Position numbers and translations under genes: made by a program
The notes under the pieces: generated by a model
Told to the model about the DNA's origin: nothing
Seen by the model: the letters and a program-made list of their open reading frames with translations, nothing else
The model's database searches: none
Shown here: positions 31,347 to 42,556 of the stretch, piece after piece
Layout: each line of letters starts with the position of its first letter
Numbering within the stretch: position 1 is the stretch's first letter
From: Acorus gramineus
Lineage: Eukaryota > Streptophyta > Magnoliopsida > Acorales > Acoraceae
Direction of reading: 5' to 3'
DNA length: 64,000 nucleotides
Assembly: GCA_030737835.1 (NCBI GenBank)
Contig: JAUJYN010000019.1
Span: forward strand, 2,316,433-2,380,432

Positions 31347-32660
31347 ATGCCTCCTCGCAGACGAATGCGTGGACGTGGTCCCTCTTGACGTTTGGAGGTT
31401 CTCGGACCTACCAGAGGTGAGGATGCTATTGGAGAGTCCTCGGCTATGGGGCCAGGATTGGCGCAGGAGCCTCCTGCATGGGAGCGTGCTTACGCTCGGA
31501 TAGCAGATTTGGTGGAGACTCAGACGAGAGTATTAGAGGCCCAGACGAGGGCGTTAGCTGAGCAGGCTAGAGAGATTCAGGAGCTGAGGGCGGCCCGTGA
31601 TGCAGTTCCACAGGTCCCCTTGGTGGCAGATCCGCCTGTGGTACCCGATGTACCCCCTGCTCCCGTGGTGATTCCAGCGGTGAGAGTTCAGGATCCCCTG
31701 GTGAGGGAGGTGGAGCTAGAGGCTGCAGCGCGAGTGCACCAGAGTGGCCTCACAGCCTTTCTGAAGCTCCACCCTCCCGAGTTCCATGGACAGACGGTGG
31801 ACCCCCTTGCCCCTGAGCGATGGTTGATGGAGGTGGACAAGATCTTCTCGACCATGCACTGCACCGATCGCCAGCGAGTCTCCCTGGCCACCTTCATGCT
31901 GAGAGGTAGCGCCGTCGACTGGTGGGCTACCCGATCGGTGGACATTCCCGAGGGAGTGGAGCGGCTACTATGGGCGGGGTTCCGGAGGTATTTCCTGGAG
32001 GAGTACTTCCCGTTTTCGACGCACCAGATCGTGATGCGGGAGTTTGAGCAGCTGACGCAGGGCTCCATGTCAGTCGCGGACTACTCTACGCGCTTCACGA
32101 GGCTTTCCAGGTTCGCCCCAGCCTTGGTGATGGACGAGGAGACGCGGTGTCGTCGATTTGAGATGGGTCTCATCAGCACCATTCGGGTGCATGTCTCTTC
32201 ACAGGCATTCACGAGGTACTCGGACTTGGTGTCTCGGGCGAAGACAGTCGAGCGAGACCTCGGGGCCTCCATGGGGGTTCCAACCCCTTCGGTAGAGCAG
32301 AGACCTCCCAGGAGCTAGGACCATGGACAACGCAAGAAGAAGCAGCCCCGCTTTGATCAGTCAGCGGCTGCCGCTACTCCAGTTGATGTGGTGCCAGTGC
32401 GAGGTCCAGCACCCATTGCAGCAGTACCAGTCCAGTCCAGGCGACCGGAGACGCGGCGCTGTTACCACTGTCAGCGCATCGGGCATATTTTATATAATTG
32501 CCCTGATGCTGGCCGACCCCGCGTGCTGCCTCCGCAGCAGCAGCAGCAGCTACAGCAGCAGCAGCAGCCTCAGCGCCAGCCACAGCAGCAGCAGCCACAG
32601 GGTGGCCGTGTTGACCAGAGGAGGCAGCCAGCGCAGCCTGCGAGGCGTGCCCCTGCTCCT
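31347..32660 (+). pseudogene. Chromovirus gag (two premature stops)
   Basis: The start at 31,347 reads MPPRRRMRGRGPS, then a TGA at 31,386-31,388. The frame continues to a TAG at 32,316-32,318; the fragment at 13,160 has a Gln codon there. Domains: a Gln/Glu/Arg-rich stretch, the retrotransposon gag core with DPLAPERWLMEVDKIFSTM, ADYSTRFTRLSRFAPAL and a CCHC zinc knuckle [14 protein letters not shown] at 32,460-32,503. A Gln-rich CAG-repeat linker follows (about 32,535-32,600). Both stops can be explained by C-to-T changes. Gag normally forms the cytoplasmic particle and binds element RNA. Confidence 0.9.
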
Positions 32661-35600
32661 CAGCCGCAGTTTGTTCAGGGCAGAGTTGCAGCACTTTCGG
32701 CCGAGGAGGCGCAGGCTTCAGGTAGCGTGGTCCGAGGTATTGTTCAGATCTCCCAGCTCCCTGCATATGTGTTATTTGATTCCGGAGCCACGCACTCGTT
32801 CGTGTCTCCCGCTTTTGCGAGACGGATGGGCGTGGCGTCCGCCCCTCTTGATGTTATCCTGGAGATATCATTGCCCGTAGGAGACCGTATTCTCCTCCGT
32901 TCTGTGTACCGAGGGTGTACCGTGGTGGTTGCGGAGCATGAGTTTCCGGTGGAGTTGGTGGAGCTCGCTATGACGGACTTCGATGCCATCCTGGGAATGG
33001 ATTGGCTTTCAGCTAGTCACGCCAGCATCGACTATTTTGCCAAGTCGGTGTCTTTCCACCTTCCGGGTCGGAGGTCCTTCCAGTTCGTGGGCGATCGTGA
33101 CGTAGCCCCTTTGGGGTTCGTGTCATCCATTCAGGCGTGGAGACTCCTTCAGGGAGGATGCGAGGGTTTTCTGGCGTACATTGCTCAGGAGGACGCACCG
33201 CTGCGGGCAGATATCAGTCAGACTCCGATCGTGGCAGAGTATCCTGAGGTTTTCCCCGATGATCTTCCGGGATTACCGTCGGATCGCGCGATCGAGTTTG
33301 AGATAAATCTGATTCCGGGGACCAAGCCGATTTCGAGAGCTCCGTACCGGATGGCCCCTGCAGAGCTGAAGGTGCTCAAGGAGCAGTTGGAGGAGTTGCT
33401 GGAGAAGGGCTTCGCACGTCCGAGTGTTTCTCCGTGGGGAGCCCCTGTTCTGTTTGTGCGGAAGAAGGACGGTTCGCTGCGGCTTTGTATTGATTACAGG
33501 CAGCTGAACAAGCGGACCGTGAAGAACAAGTACCCCTTGCCACGGATTGACGATCTGTTTGACCAGCTCCAGGGAGCGCGAGTCTTTTCTAAGATCGATC
33601 TCCGTTCGGGCTACTATCAGCTGAAGATCCGGGAGTCAGACATTCCGAAGACGGCCTTTCGCACCCGTTATGGGCACTACGAGTTCAGAGTACTGCCGTT
33701 TGGGTTGACGAATGCGCCGGCGGCCTTCATGGATCTGATGAACCGGGTGTTTCGGCCCTTCCTCGACTCCTTTGTAGTAGTCTTCATCGATGACATTCTG
33801 GTGTACTCGAGGAGTCTTGAGGAGCACGCTCACCATCTCTGCACTGTCTTGGAGACTTTGGCCCGACATCAGTTGTTCGCCAAGTTCAGTAAGTGCGAGT
33901 TTTGGTTGGAGCGTATGGCCTTTTTGGGCCATGTGATTTCCGGTGAGGGCATATCTGTGGACCCGGACAAGACGCTCGCCGTGTCGAATTGGCGTCGACC
34001 GTCGAACCCCACAGAGATTCGGAGCTTCCTGGGCTTGGCGGGTTATTACAGGAGGTTTGTCGAGGGTTTCTCGAAGATAGCTGTTCCTCTTACCCGCCTC
34101 ACTCGGAAGGATGTCCGGTTCGAGTGGTCCCCTGCTTGCGAGGAGAGCTTCCTGGAGTTGAAGCGAAGGCTCACCTCAGCGCCAGTTCTTACCCTTTCGT
34201 CTGGGATTGGTGGGTTCGCAGTTTACTTCGATGCATCACGGTTGGGTGTGGGTTGCGTCCTGATGCAGCACGGTAAGGTTGTGGCTTACGCGTCGCGTCA
34301 GTTGAAGCCCCATGAGCAGAATTACCCCACCCACGACCTAGAGTTAGCAGCGATCATCTTTGCGCTGAAGATGTGGAGGCACTACCTCTATGGTGAGGAG
34401 TTCGAGCTCTTTACTGATCATAAGAGCTTGACATATTTGCAGTCCCAGCCGGAGCTCAACATGCGTCAGAGACGTTGGGTCGAGTTCCTGAAGGACTATG
34501 ATTGTGACATCGCTTACCATCCGGGTAAGGCGAATGTCGTGGCGGATGCTCTCAGCAGGCAGCCCTTGGGCATGGCCGCCCACATGGCTGTACGTCGTTG
34601 GAGGCTTCTGGAGGAGGCCGCTTGCTGGATCAGCGTTCGAGAGACTCCTGTGGGTGGCTTTTTGGCCAGGCTAGTGGTGCAGCCCGTTCTTCTCGACGAG
34701 ATCCGCACGGCTCAGGGGCAGGATCCTCACTTTCTAGTCCTCTCTGAAGGCGTCGCCCGGGGCGAGACCCGGACTACCAGATTCGCGAGGACGGGATCCT
34801 GCGGTTCAGAGGCCGAGTATGCATTCCTGACGACGCAGAGCTGAAGCAGAAGATCTTGGACGAGGCCCATCGTTCGAGGTACACAGTGCATCCTGGTGGC
34901 ACGAAGATGTACAGGGGCCTTCTTCGTGGCTACTGGTGGCGCGGGATGAAGACGGATATTGCCCGTTTCGTTGCCCGTTGCTTGGTATGCCAGCAGGTGA
35001 AGTCGGAGCATCAGCGTCCTGCGGGGAAGCTGCAGTCCATTGAGATTCCTCAGTGGAAGTGGGAGCAGATCACCATGGACTTCGTTTCGGGTTTGCCGAG
35101 GTCACGTTCGGGTCGCGATGCCATCTGGGTAATCGTCGACCGACTGACGAAGTCCGCTCATTTCCTCCCCATCCGACTCACCGATTCTCTGGACACCCTG
35201 GCGCAGTTGTTTGTCTCCGAGATTGTTCGTCTCCATGGCACTCTCGTCAGCATCATTTTTGATCGAGACGCGCGATTTACTTCGAGGTTCTGGCGTAGCC
35301 TCAGCACGCCCTTGGTACGAACCTCCACTTCAGTACAGCGTTTCATCCGCAGACGGACGGCCAGTCGGAGAGGACGATTCAGACCCTGGAGGACATGCTG
35401 CGAGCTTGCGTTCTCGATTTTGGCGGCAGTTGGGAGAGGCATCTTCCGTTGGTGGAGTTTGCCTACAACAACAGCTACCACTCGAGTATCAGGATGGCTC
35501 CATACGAGGCGCTCTATGGCCGCAGCTGCAGGTCCCCCTTGTGTTGGGACGAGGTCGGAGAGCGCCAGTTGGAGGGACCAGAGATCATCCACCAGACCTC

Positions 35601-36117
35601 AGAGATGGTCAAGACGATTCGCGAGCGTATCCGAGTCGCTCAGAGTCGTCAGAAGAGCTACGCCGATCATCGTCGCCGTGAGCTCGTCTTCGAGGTTGGT
35701 GACCATGTCTTCCTGAAGGTGTCCCCGATGAAGGGCATCTTCCGTTTCGGCGTGCGGGGCAAGCTGAGTCCGCGTTTCATTGGGCCGTTCCTCATCCTCG
35801 AGCGAGTTGGGGAGGTGGCCTATCGCATAGCTCTACGCCCACAGTTGGCTCAGGCCCATGACGTCTTCCATGTCTCGCAGCTGAGGCGTTACGTCCACGA
35901 TCCTGCTCACGTCATCCCGTTCGAGCCGCTCGTCTTCGAGCCGGACTTGTCATTCGTCGAGCAGCCGATCGAGATCCTGGACCACCGCGAGAAGAGGCTC
36001 CGCACCAAGACCGTCCAGCTGGTCAAGGTGCGATGGCAGCACCGTTCCGGTGCCGAGGCCACTTGGGAGCTCGAGGATGCCATGCGTGACGCGTATCCGC
36101 ATCTTTTCCCTTCTTAG
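32661..36117 (+). pseudogene. Chromovirus pol: protease, RT, RNase H, integrase, chromodomain
   Basis: In frame with gag: protease [13 protein letters not shown] near 32,770; RT with [28 protein letters not shown] and catalytic [11 protein letters not shown] near 33,778-33,810; RNase H with [23 protein letters not shown] and [11 protein letters not shown] frameshift near 34,745 precedes the integrase HHCC finger (H..H..CLVCQQ, 34,868-34,996). A core with IVDRLTKSAHF and FDRDARF follows, and a second one-base deletion near 35,306 removes the Glu segment from frame. Frame three carries the rest: AYNNSYHSSI, GPFLILERVGEVAYR and the tail ATWELEDAMRDAYPHLF, stop 36,115-36,117. Full family length, but not translatable as one protein. 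Confidence 0.92.
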
Positions 36118-36151
36118 ATGTTTTTGTATTTATTTTGAGGATAAAATTTCC

Positions 36152-36163
36152 TAAGGGGGGAAT
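36152..36163 (+). other. Polypurine tract of the chromovirus
   Basis: TAAGGGGGGAAT, directly before the 3' LTR; the usual primer site for plus-strand cDNA synthesis. It is conserved as AAGGGGGGAAGAA before LTRs A and D. Confidence 0.85.
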
Positions 36164-36165
36164 AA

Positions 36166-38912
36166 TGTTATATATGTGTCACTTTTATGTTTCTGGTCAC
36201 CATTGGAGCATTCTGGCAGTTTTTCAACTTTTTTTTTTTCGATCGGAACTGCTAAAATTTTGAACTTTGGCTATCATCCTGAGCTTGAGGACTCCGATTG
36301 AAAATCTAACTGCATATTATGTGTCCTGGTGCCATTTCAAGCCACTCACGAAAATTTCATCGAATTCCGGTAACGTTTCAGAATTTCACAGTTCTGAATC
36401 GTATCCGGGTTTTGACCAAGCGAAAAGTCATTGGGAGACTTGACTTGGTCAATGTTGACCCTTGACTTGGTCAAAATCTTTTGTTTTCTAGTGTGGTTAG
36501 GTTGACCCAAGTCAAACTGCACTTAAACCTAACTAAACCTAGCTAAACCTAATTAGTTCTAAGTGTAAGTGGTGAGTGTGTGAGGTGTGTGTGTGGGGTG
36601 ACTTAAAGAGGTCCACGCCCAAGTATAGTAAATGCCTATTCATCATCTTCTCCATTTCAAGCTCTCTCTCTCTCTCCCTCTCTTTATTTCCCCTTTATGA
36701 TCTAGCTAGAGTGGAAGAACAAGAAAGCCATAGAAGGAGAAAAGGAAGGTATGGACCCGATCTATCTTTCCATGGTCTCGGATCTCCATTCCCCTTTGTT
36801 TTTCCTCCTCTCTTAGCCCCTTTTCTCCTCTGTTTTCAGCCCCTCTTTGGCTGAGAAGAGGCTTGGTGGTGGTGGCTTTGGTGGTGGCAAATCGGTGCGC
36901 GAAGAGCACCCGAAGATCTCCCCTTTGTCTTTCCTCTTTTGGGTAAGCTTTCTTCCTTCTTTTTTCTTGTGTAGATGCTTGTTTAGGGTTGCATATGGGT
37001 ATGCATGGCATGCATGGTGGTTAGGGGGTTGGAGGGGGGCTGTTGGGGGTGTGGGAGTGGCTCGGGCGCGCGTGCAGGGCCATCCACGCGCGTGCGCGCG
37101 AGCCTGCGCAAGCAGGTAAGCGCAGGCAGGCGCAGGCCCGCAGTCGGTGGCCGGCGTGCGCGCATACGCGCGGGGTGTACGCGCGGGCGTGCGAGCGGGT
37201 GCTGCGCAGGGGGAGCAGTGCGCGCGGGGGTACTGCGCTGGGGCGCAGTGCGTGCGGGTGTGCGCGCGAGGTGCTGCGCTGGGGCGCAGTGCACGCGGGT
37301 GCACCCGGGGCTGGACGTGCGGTGCGCACGGGCACGCGCGAGCGTGCGCGTGAGTGTGCAGCGTGTCTGGGCGTGCAGGCAGAGGCGCCGCAGAGCACCT
37401 GGGCGCGCGGGCTGGGGCGCAGTAGTGCGCCCGGGGCGCGGGGCTGCGTGCGTGCATGTGCACCCGTGCGCGTGCGTGCGGGTGGCCGTGCGCATGGCTG
37501 CCGTGGGTGCGGGAGTGTGTCGGGGCACTCGGACTCGCGTGCGTACGGGCCCGTATGCATGCTTGTCCGAGTGTTGGGTATTTCTGTCGTATTTTTTGGC
37601 GTATTTGTGTATTTTGCTCACCATTTTTTTTTCCCATGTCTTGTAGATCTTGACGGGCGATCACGCGACGACCCGGGTATTGGTGAGTGGGACAATCCAA
37701 CCCAGTTGGGAGGCGTTCGATGCACGTAGGCGTGCATTGCCCTCCCCTGGGGCACCATAATTGCATATTAGATAGTATTAATTGTAAACTATGCATGCAT
37801 GATTATTATGTAGTATCCATGCCACCCTAGGCCTTGCATGTTAGGGATATGCACCCTTATGATATGTGTAAAGGCCCAAGCATCCTCATACCATGTTTTC
37901 ATGCTAGGGAAGCCTCGACCTACGCATGCGTCCCATTTAGTTTAATTTATTTAAATCAAATGCGAGTTATGTAATTACCATGCCTTAGAGAATATTATAA
38001 CCTTGTGGTTATAATATATGCTTCCCCGCATCTTAGTTATGCGCCCTGGAGGTTCTAAAGAATTCATGACATTTATAGAGTTGAGATCGGTGTCGGCGGA
38101 TCCAAGTGGATCGTATCCATGTGGGTAGGCTGTTTCTCTTCCCTTCGTTGGATCAATGTAGGGACTTCTCAGCGTTAGACAGGCCGTCCTGACAGAGGCT
38201 CCCATCAGTAGGCACCTCCTGATTTGGTTTTGGACTGTGCTGAATCGTGGGAGTAGACCAGACGAGCGACGGTGTGGAGGAGAGGCTATCGGTGGACCAA
38301 GGGTGATCAACAGCCTAGTCAGTCCCAAAAGACCATGTCACCAGTTTGAGGGTGAGGGGGAGGGTGTAGTGGGTTGGCGATGAGCGACCCACTGGTTTGT
38401 GTAGTTGTTGCCACTTAAAGGCTATAAATGATTTAAGGTTGATATGATTTGTGATGCATGAGTTGTTCTATTCACTGAGCGTGTGGCTCACCCCTCGCAT
38501 ATATTTTTCTCCAGTGATATCTGAGTCGGATTTGAAGGAGGAGCTCCCCGAGGCGCATCAGCAATAGTGGAGCAGCGTCACGCTCCGATTGTGAGAGGCC
38601 ATTCAGCATCCCCCCCTTTTTATTGTATGTGTTGTATTCTGTGCTTGGGCACACGTTTGTATTATATGTGGATGTCGTGTATATATTGGCTCTCACAGAA
38701 CAGTTGATTATGTATCGAGTCTGTAATATGTCTTTGAATTACAGATTCTGTCTTTTAGCTTCCGCTATTTGTGTATATATCATGTCAGCCTCTTTGTTGT
38801 CTGTGTTGTCATTGTTGATATTGTTTGAGTATATTATTGACCTCTTGTATAGACTGTTGATATCATATATACACTTGCCGCGTCCCGGGGATGACCGCCC
38901 TGGGGCGTGACA
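36166..38912 (+). repeat. 3' LTR (F) of the chromovirus
   Basis: The partner of LTR E. Differences from E are scattered substitutions and small indels, for example near 36,600, 36,670, 37,930, 38,054 and 38,155. In the blocks compared by eye they amount to roughly two to three per cent. The 36-nt block at 37,647-37,682 keeps its donor, while its acceptor has changed from CAG to TAG. Confidence 0.93.
37647..37682 (+). other. 36-nt splice-bounded block in LTR F
   Basis: Preceded by CTTGTAG (still AG) and followed by GTGAGT. Confidence 0.5.
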
Positions 38913-40064
38913 ACCCGGGAGAGGGCTAACGAATGATATTGCGAGTGTGGAATCGTTCTCCCCTTCATTGGATCCAATGTAGGAACTTCCCGGCATTGGA
39001 AAAGCTGTCCTGACAGAGGGCTCCCATCTGTAGGTACCACCGAGGCGTTCGGAAGCGTACTGATCGTGGGAGTATACCAGGTAGTGACTACCCGGGGAAA
39101 GGGCTACCGGTGGACCAAGGGTGTAGAGGAGTCTAATCTCTCCAAAAGTCATATGTCACCTGTAAAGGGTGAGGGTGAGGATGAGGTGAAGACACGTCGC
39201 CGCGTGACCCATTCGTGGTTCGTCCGTTCCCATAGTTGTTGGGTCCGGTTGCGTATCGATGTTCAAAGACATCGTTGGGCAGTTATCTCGATGTAGATGA
39301 TCCAGTAGTGTTGTGTAGACCAGTAATTCCGGGTCTCGTCGACCAACGGTATGGTCTCTCCCCAAGAGACCCAAGAGTCTCCCTCCGGGAGTGAGGGTGA
39401 GGGTGAGGTTGGTGATCCAGTAGTGTTGTGTGGACCAGTAATTCTGCGTCTCTTTGACCAACGGTATGGTCTCTCCCCAAAAGTCCCAAGAGTTTTCCTC
39501 CGGGAGTGAGGGTGAGGGTGAGGTTGGTCGCGCCGCCGCGTGACCTTGTTATCCATTGGGTTTCTACCCATGTTTTTCCTTGAAAGGAAATTGTGTTAGC
39601 ATTGAACTGTTGTAATAGTGATTGGTTTCCAGCCACTCACTGAGCTTGTAGCTCACCCCTCGCATACTGTTTCTTTTCAGGGACAGTGTTGGGCGTGGAG
39701 CTGGAGCTTCCCTGTGGCGTGGTCTTATGGGCGTGGAGCGTTCTTCCGGCGGGTGACGAGTGCGAGGCTGTCAGCAGTCCTAGAGACATTTTTATGTATT
39801 GTAAATCGTGCATGTGGCACAGGTTGTATTTTATTTGGTCTAGACTTGGCTCTCACAGGATAGTGATTGTGTATTCGAGTCTGTAATAATGTTTTTGGTT
39901 TACAGACATTGTTTATATATTATGCTTCCGCTTTTCAGTTAGTTATCATTATCCTTGCTTTGCCACCTTGTGTGTTGTTGTTGGAGTCTTTATTGACCTC
40001 AGGTATTGATAGATGATATTTCATTATTGCCACGTCTCGGGGACGGCCGCCCTGGGGCATGACA
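38913..40064 (+). repeat. Solo LTR G, right part
   Basis: It continues the LTR interrupted at 28,481 and ends GGGGCATGACA before the GCGGA duplication. The block is closely similar to 60,986-62,132. It contains two 115-bp tandem units (39,299-39,413 and 39,414-39,528), each with a GAGTGAGGGTGAGGG run, and an acceptor-like TTCTTTTCAG near 39,671-39,680. Confidence 0.85.
39299..39528. repeat. 115-bp tandem duplication within solo LTR G
   Basis: Two head-to-tail units begin GATCCAGTAGTGTTGTGT at 39,299 and 39,414 and end in GGGTGAGGGTGAGG. The same doubling is present at about 61,369-61,600, while the LTR at 59,668-59,785 has one unit. Open frames across this stretch reading TLTLTPG are produced by the repeat. 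Confidence 0.85.
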
Positions 40065-40069
40065 GCGGA
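40065..40069 (+). repeat. Target-site duplication GCGGA, right copy
   Basis: The right partner of 25,641-25,645; it marks the end of the 14.4-kb insertion in Tat copy 2. Confidence 0.92.
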
Positions 40070-40680
40070 AGGCAGACGTCATAGGGCGATTACTGAAGTG
40101 GGTAGTGGAACTATCAGCCTTTGATATCCACTATCAGCCCAAGAATGCGATCAATGGGGAGGTGGTGGCAGACATCATCGCCGATCTCACACCCGTAGAG
40201 CAACAGGTCTGCACCATCTCCGACTTCAGGCCGATTTCTTGGACACTCCATGTCGATGGGGTGTCCAATCGAAGAGGGTCAGGAGCTGGGCTGATCTTGA
40301 GAAGTGAAGACAGATTCTTGTTCGAGCATGCGATCAAGCTTGGCGTCAAGGCTTCTAATAACGAAGCCGAATATGAGGCCCTGATCGCAGGTTTAGAGTT
40401 TGCTATAGATCTCTCCGTGCATAAATTGGTGATCTATAGCGATTCTCAGCTCATGGTCTGTCAAAGCATTGGAGAGTATCAGACAAAAGGCGAGCACATG
40501 GCTGCCTATCAGAACTATGCACGTACCTTACTCGCACAAATCGATGATAGGAAGATCCACTCGATCGACCGTGAGCAAAATACCCAAGCTGATGCCTTGC
40601 CGAATTTGGCTAGTGCTCTAGAAGGAGAACCATCTCGGGAGATTCAGGTCGAATTTCTAGGGGAACCAAGCATCGCTCGT
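40070..40680 (+). pseudogene. Tat copy 2, second RNase H domain, truncated
   Basis: This resumes the frame broken at 25,645. It reads WVVELSAFDIHYQPKNAING, then HVDGVSNRRGSGAGLIL, EAEYEALIAGLEFA and IYSDSQLMV (D, E and D of the RNase H site), and ends LASALEGEPSREIQVEFLGE. After about 40,680 the match to Tat elements stops and AT-rich DNA begins, so integrase is missing. Bases 40,070-40,501 are identical by eye to copy 1; beyond that the copies differ by several per cent. Confidence 0.85.
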
Positions 40681-41478
40681 AATTTTTTAAAATACACACT
40701 TCTTCATTCAATCAATCATCTGTTCCTCAAAGACAAAAGAAGTTGTTTGATATTTTAATGTATAATATTTTATAGTATTTTATCTTTTCCTTTTCCCTTT
40801 CAACATATAAATCATTTTTTTTATTTGGTTTTATATGTAATTTTGAATGACTATTTATATTATGTATTGAAAAATGTTTTAATTAATTAACTTCCAAATG
40901 TTTTATGTAGTGTCATGAATAAATTATGTTTTATGTATTTTGACATTTTAATATTTTTTATGTAAGAATAACTAGAAATTTATTTATGAACTTGATCAGC
41001 ATACATGTTAAAAATAATTTAATTTCTTATATAAATTTTTTAAATATATTAACTATAGGGACTGAGCAATCCAACTCACTTTAAACGGAGTTGAGTGGGG
41101 TGGGTATGGATTTCAAAATGCAAAACCCGAAATGAGATGGAGTGATGAATTTCAAATTGTAAAATCCGAGGTGGGTTTGTATTATGTGGCGGTGGGACAA
41201 GTATAGAGTCTAACATTGAGGAGATGGGTTGAGTTCGAATTATGTTAAAATAGACTCCAACCTTACCGATTGTTGCCCCTACTTTTAAATGTTGAGGTGC
41301 ATGTATACCACGAGAGCGTTGATATACTCAGTCCGCTTTGCAGCCTCATGTACAGCCCAAAGGTTGTTTCCTAATCGGGTTTACACTCCACTAGTGGCAT
41401 GTATATATTCTATTGTAGTATTACAATGTATGAAAAAATTAACATTTTCATTTATTAAAAAAAAAATGTATTTATTTA

Positions 41479-41519
<41 letters not shown>

Positions 41520-41716
41520 GAAATGGTAGGCAGACGTCACAAATTTTATTTTCAAATATATATATTCACTTTAAATATGTAATTCAATAGACGAGTATAT
41601 ATTTTAAAGAAAAAAAATAAAAACCTATTGCAAATAGGGCGCGTGCAAATGAATGTTTTTTGTGACCTTTCTCCTATGGCCCATGCATTATCTCCGCATA
41701 GTAATAAAAGAAAAAG
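40681..41716. other. AT-rich region without recognisable genes
   Basis: Low-GC sequence with an (AT)n run at 41,484-41,516 and A/T homopolymers. No ORF has protein-like composition. A stretch at 41,060-41,280 has higher GC and looks repeat-derived, but I cannot assign it to a family. Confidence 0.5.
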
Positions 41717-41997
41717 GAGTTTTTTTTTATTTTGAAATCCCCATAAACCATAGGATTTAGTGATCAATCTCTCACTTCTTTGTATTTTGGTTTTAATCCC
41801 CAGATTTAAAGAACATATTTTTTTTGAGTTCCTGTGAGGGACCTTTCCTTAAATTATTTAGTTTTCTTTTTAGTCCCTGAGAAGGACTAAAAATGAACAT
41901 ATCTTCTAAATCTGTGAACTAAAACCAAAATACGAAAAGTGAGGGATCGATCACTAAATCTTATGGTTTATGGGGACTTAAAAATAAAAAAACCCAA
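41717..41997. mobile_element. Foldback MITE-like element with arms of about 110 bp
   Basis: The left arm (41,717 to about 41,835) contains CCCCATAAACCATAGGATTT, TAGTGATCAATCTCTCACTT and TATTTTGGTTTTAATCCCC. The right arm (about 41,875-41,997) is its reverse complement with scattered mismatches. The centre is about 40 bases, itself partly complementary (AGTCC..GGACT). There is no coding capacity. Size and structure fit a foldback MITE, although target duplications were not clear. Confidence 0.75.
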
Positions 41998-42556
41998 GAA
42001 AAAAAATGCATGGAAAGCTGAAAAATAATAAAATGAAAACATCCCATCAACCATGGCACAATAATAGTTCACTAAAAAAAAATACATTAACAAGCCCTCA
42101 TAAAAGGAAAACAGATTACATTAGTGCACGACGAAAGAAACATTAATTAGGATAACGCCTAGCAAACAAAGAGTGGCACGAAGGGCACATGGAACAGATT
42201 TTAGATTAAAACAACTAAACAAGTACTTCATAATAGTGGGAATTTTTTTTTGAAAAGATAATAGAGGGAAATTGGCATCTTGAAAACATATATCAGTGAT
42301 AGCTGGGGAATCTTCACACCTGGATTCAAGACCTGCAAAGAAATGTACACAATCAATCGATGAGAAGCACAAAGTTCTCAAAATACTATAGGGATCTCAT
42401 GATATAGGGAGCACATATAAGAGAAACTTTGCGTGGGTGTGTGTGTGTGTGTGTGTGTGGTGGGGGTGTAATAAGCACATATAAGCACGAAGGGAGCACG
42501 TATAAGTAATAACAAAATGTGTGGTGTGTGTGTGTGTGTGTGGGCACAACCTTGAA
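41998..42556. other. Intergenic/3' flank of the lipid-transfer gene, with GT repeats
   Basis: No gene is recognised. (GT)n microsatellites lie at 42,436-42,459 and 42,524-42,541, probably within the 3' untranslated region of the minus-strand gene or just beyond it. Confidence 0.5.

Larger units (their letters stand above)
28482..38912 (+). mobile_element. Chromovirus (Tekay/Del-like) with both LTRs, 10.4 kb
   Basis: The 5' LTR 28,482-31,231 (2,750 bp) and 3' LTR 36,166-38,912 (2,747 bp) are nearly identical. Between them lie an initiator-Met-type PBS, gag, protease, RT, RNase H, integrase with chromodomain-like tail, and a polypurine tract, in Ty3/gypsy order. Long LTRs, the MPPRRRMRG gag start and the C-terminal chromodomain fit the Tekay/Del group. 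Coding sequence carries two stops and two frameshifts, so the element cannot supply its own proteins. It is inserted in solo LTR G; the 5-bp flanks (GGCTA and ACCCG) do not match. Confidence 0.92.

Noticed and set aside
39156..39636. Minus-strand repeat frames reading TLTLTPG near 39.2-39.6 kb, 59.6-59.9 kb and 61.2-61.7 kb
   Set aside because: They are translations of the GGGTGAGGG runs within the tandem 115-bp LTR units.
25646..40064. A single giant 14.4-kb LTR retrotransposon with its own internal genes
   Set aside because: The coding region has its own LTR pair (28,482-31,231 and 36,166-38,912), PBS and polypurine tract; the outer part alone makes one LTR-sized unit.
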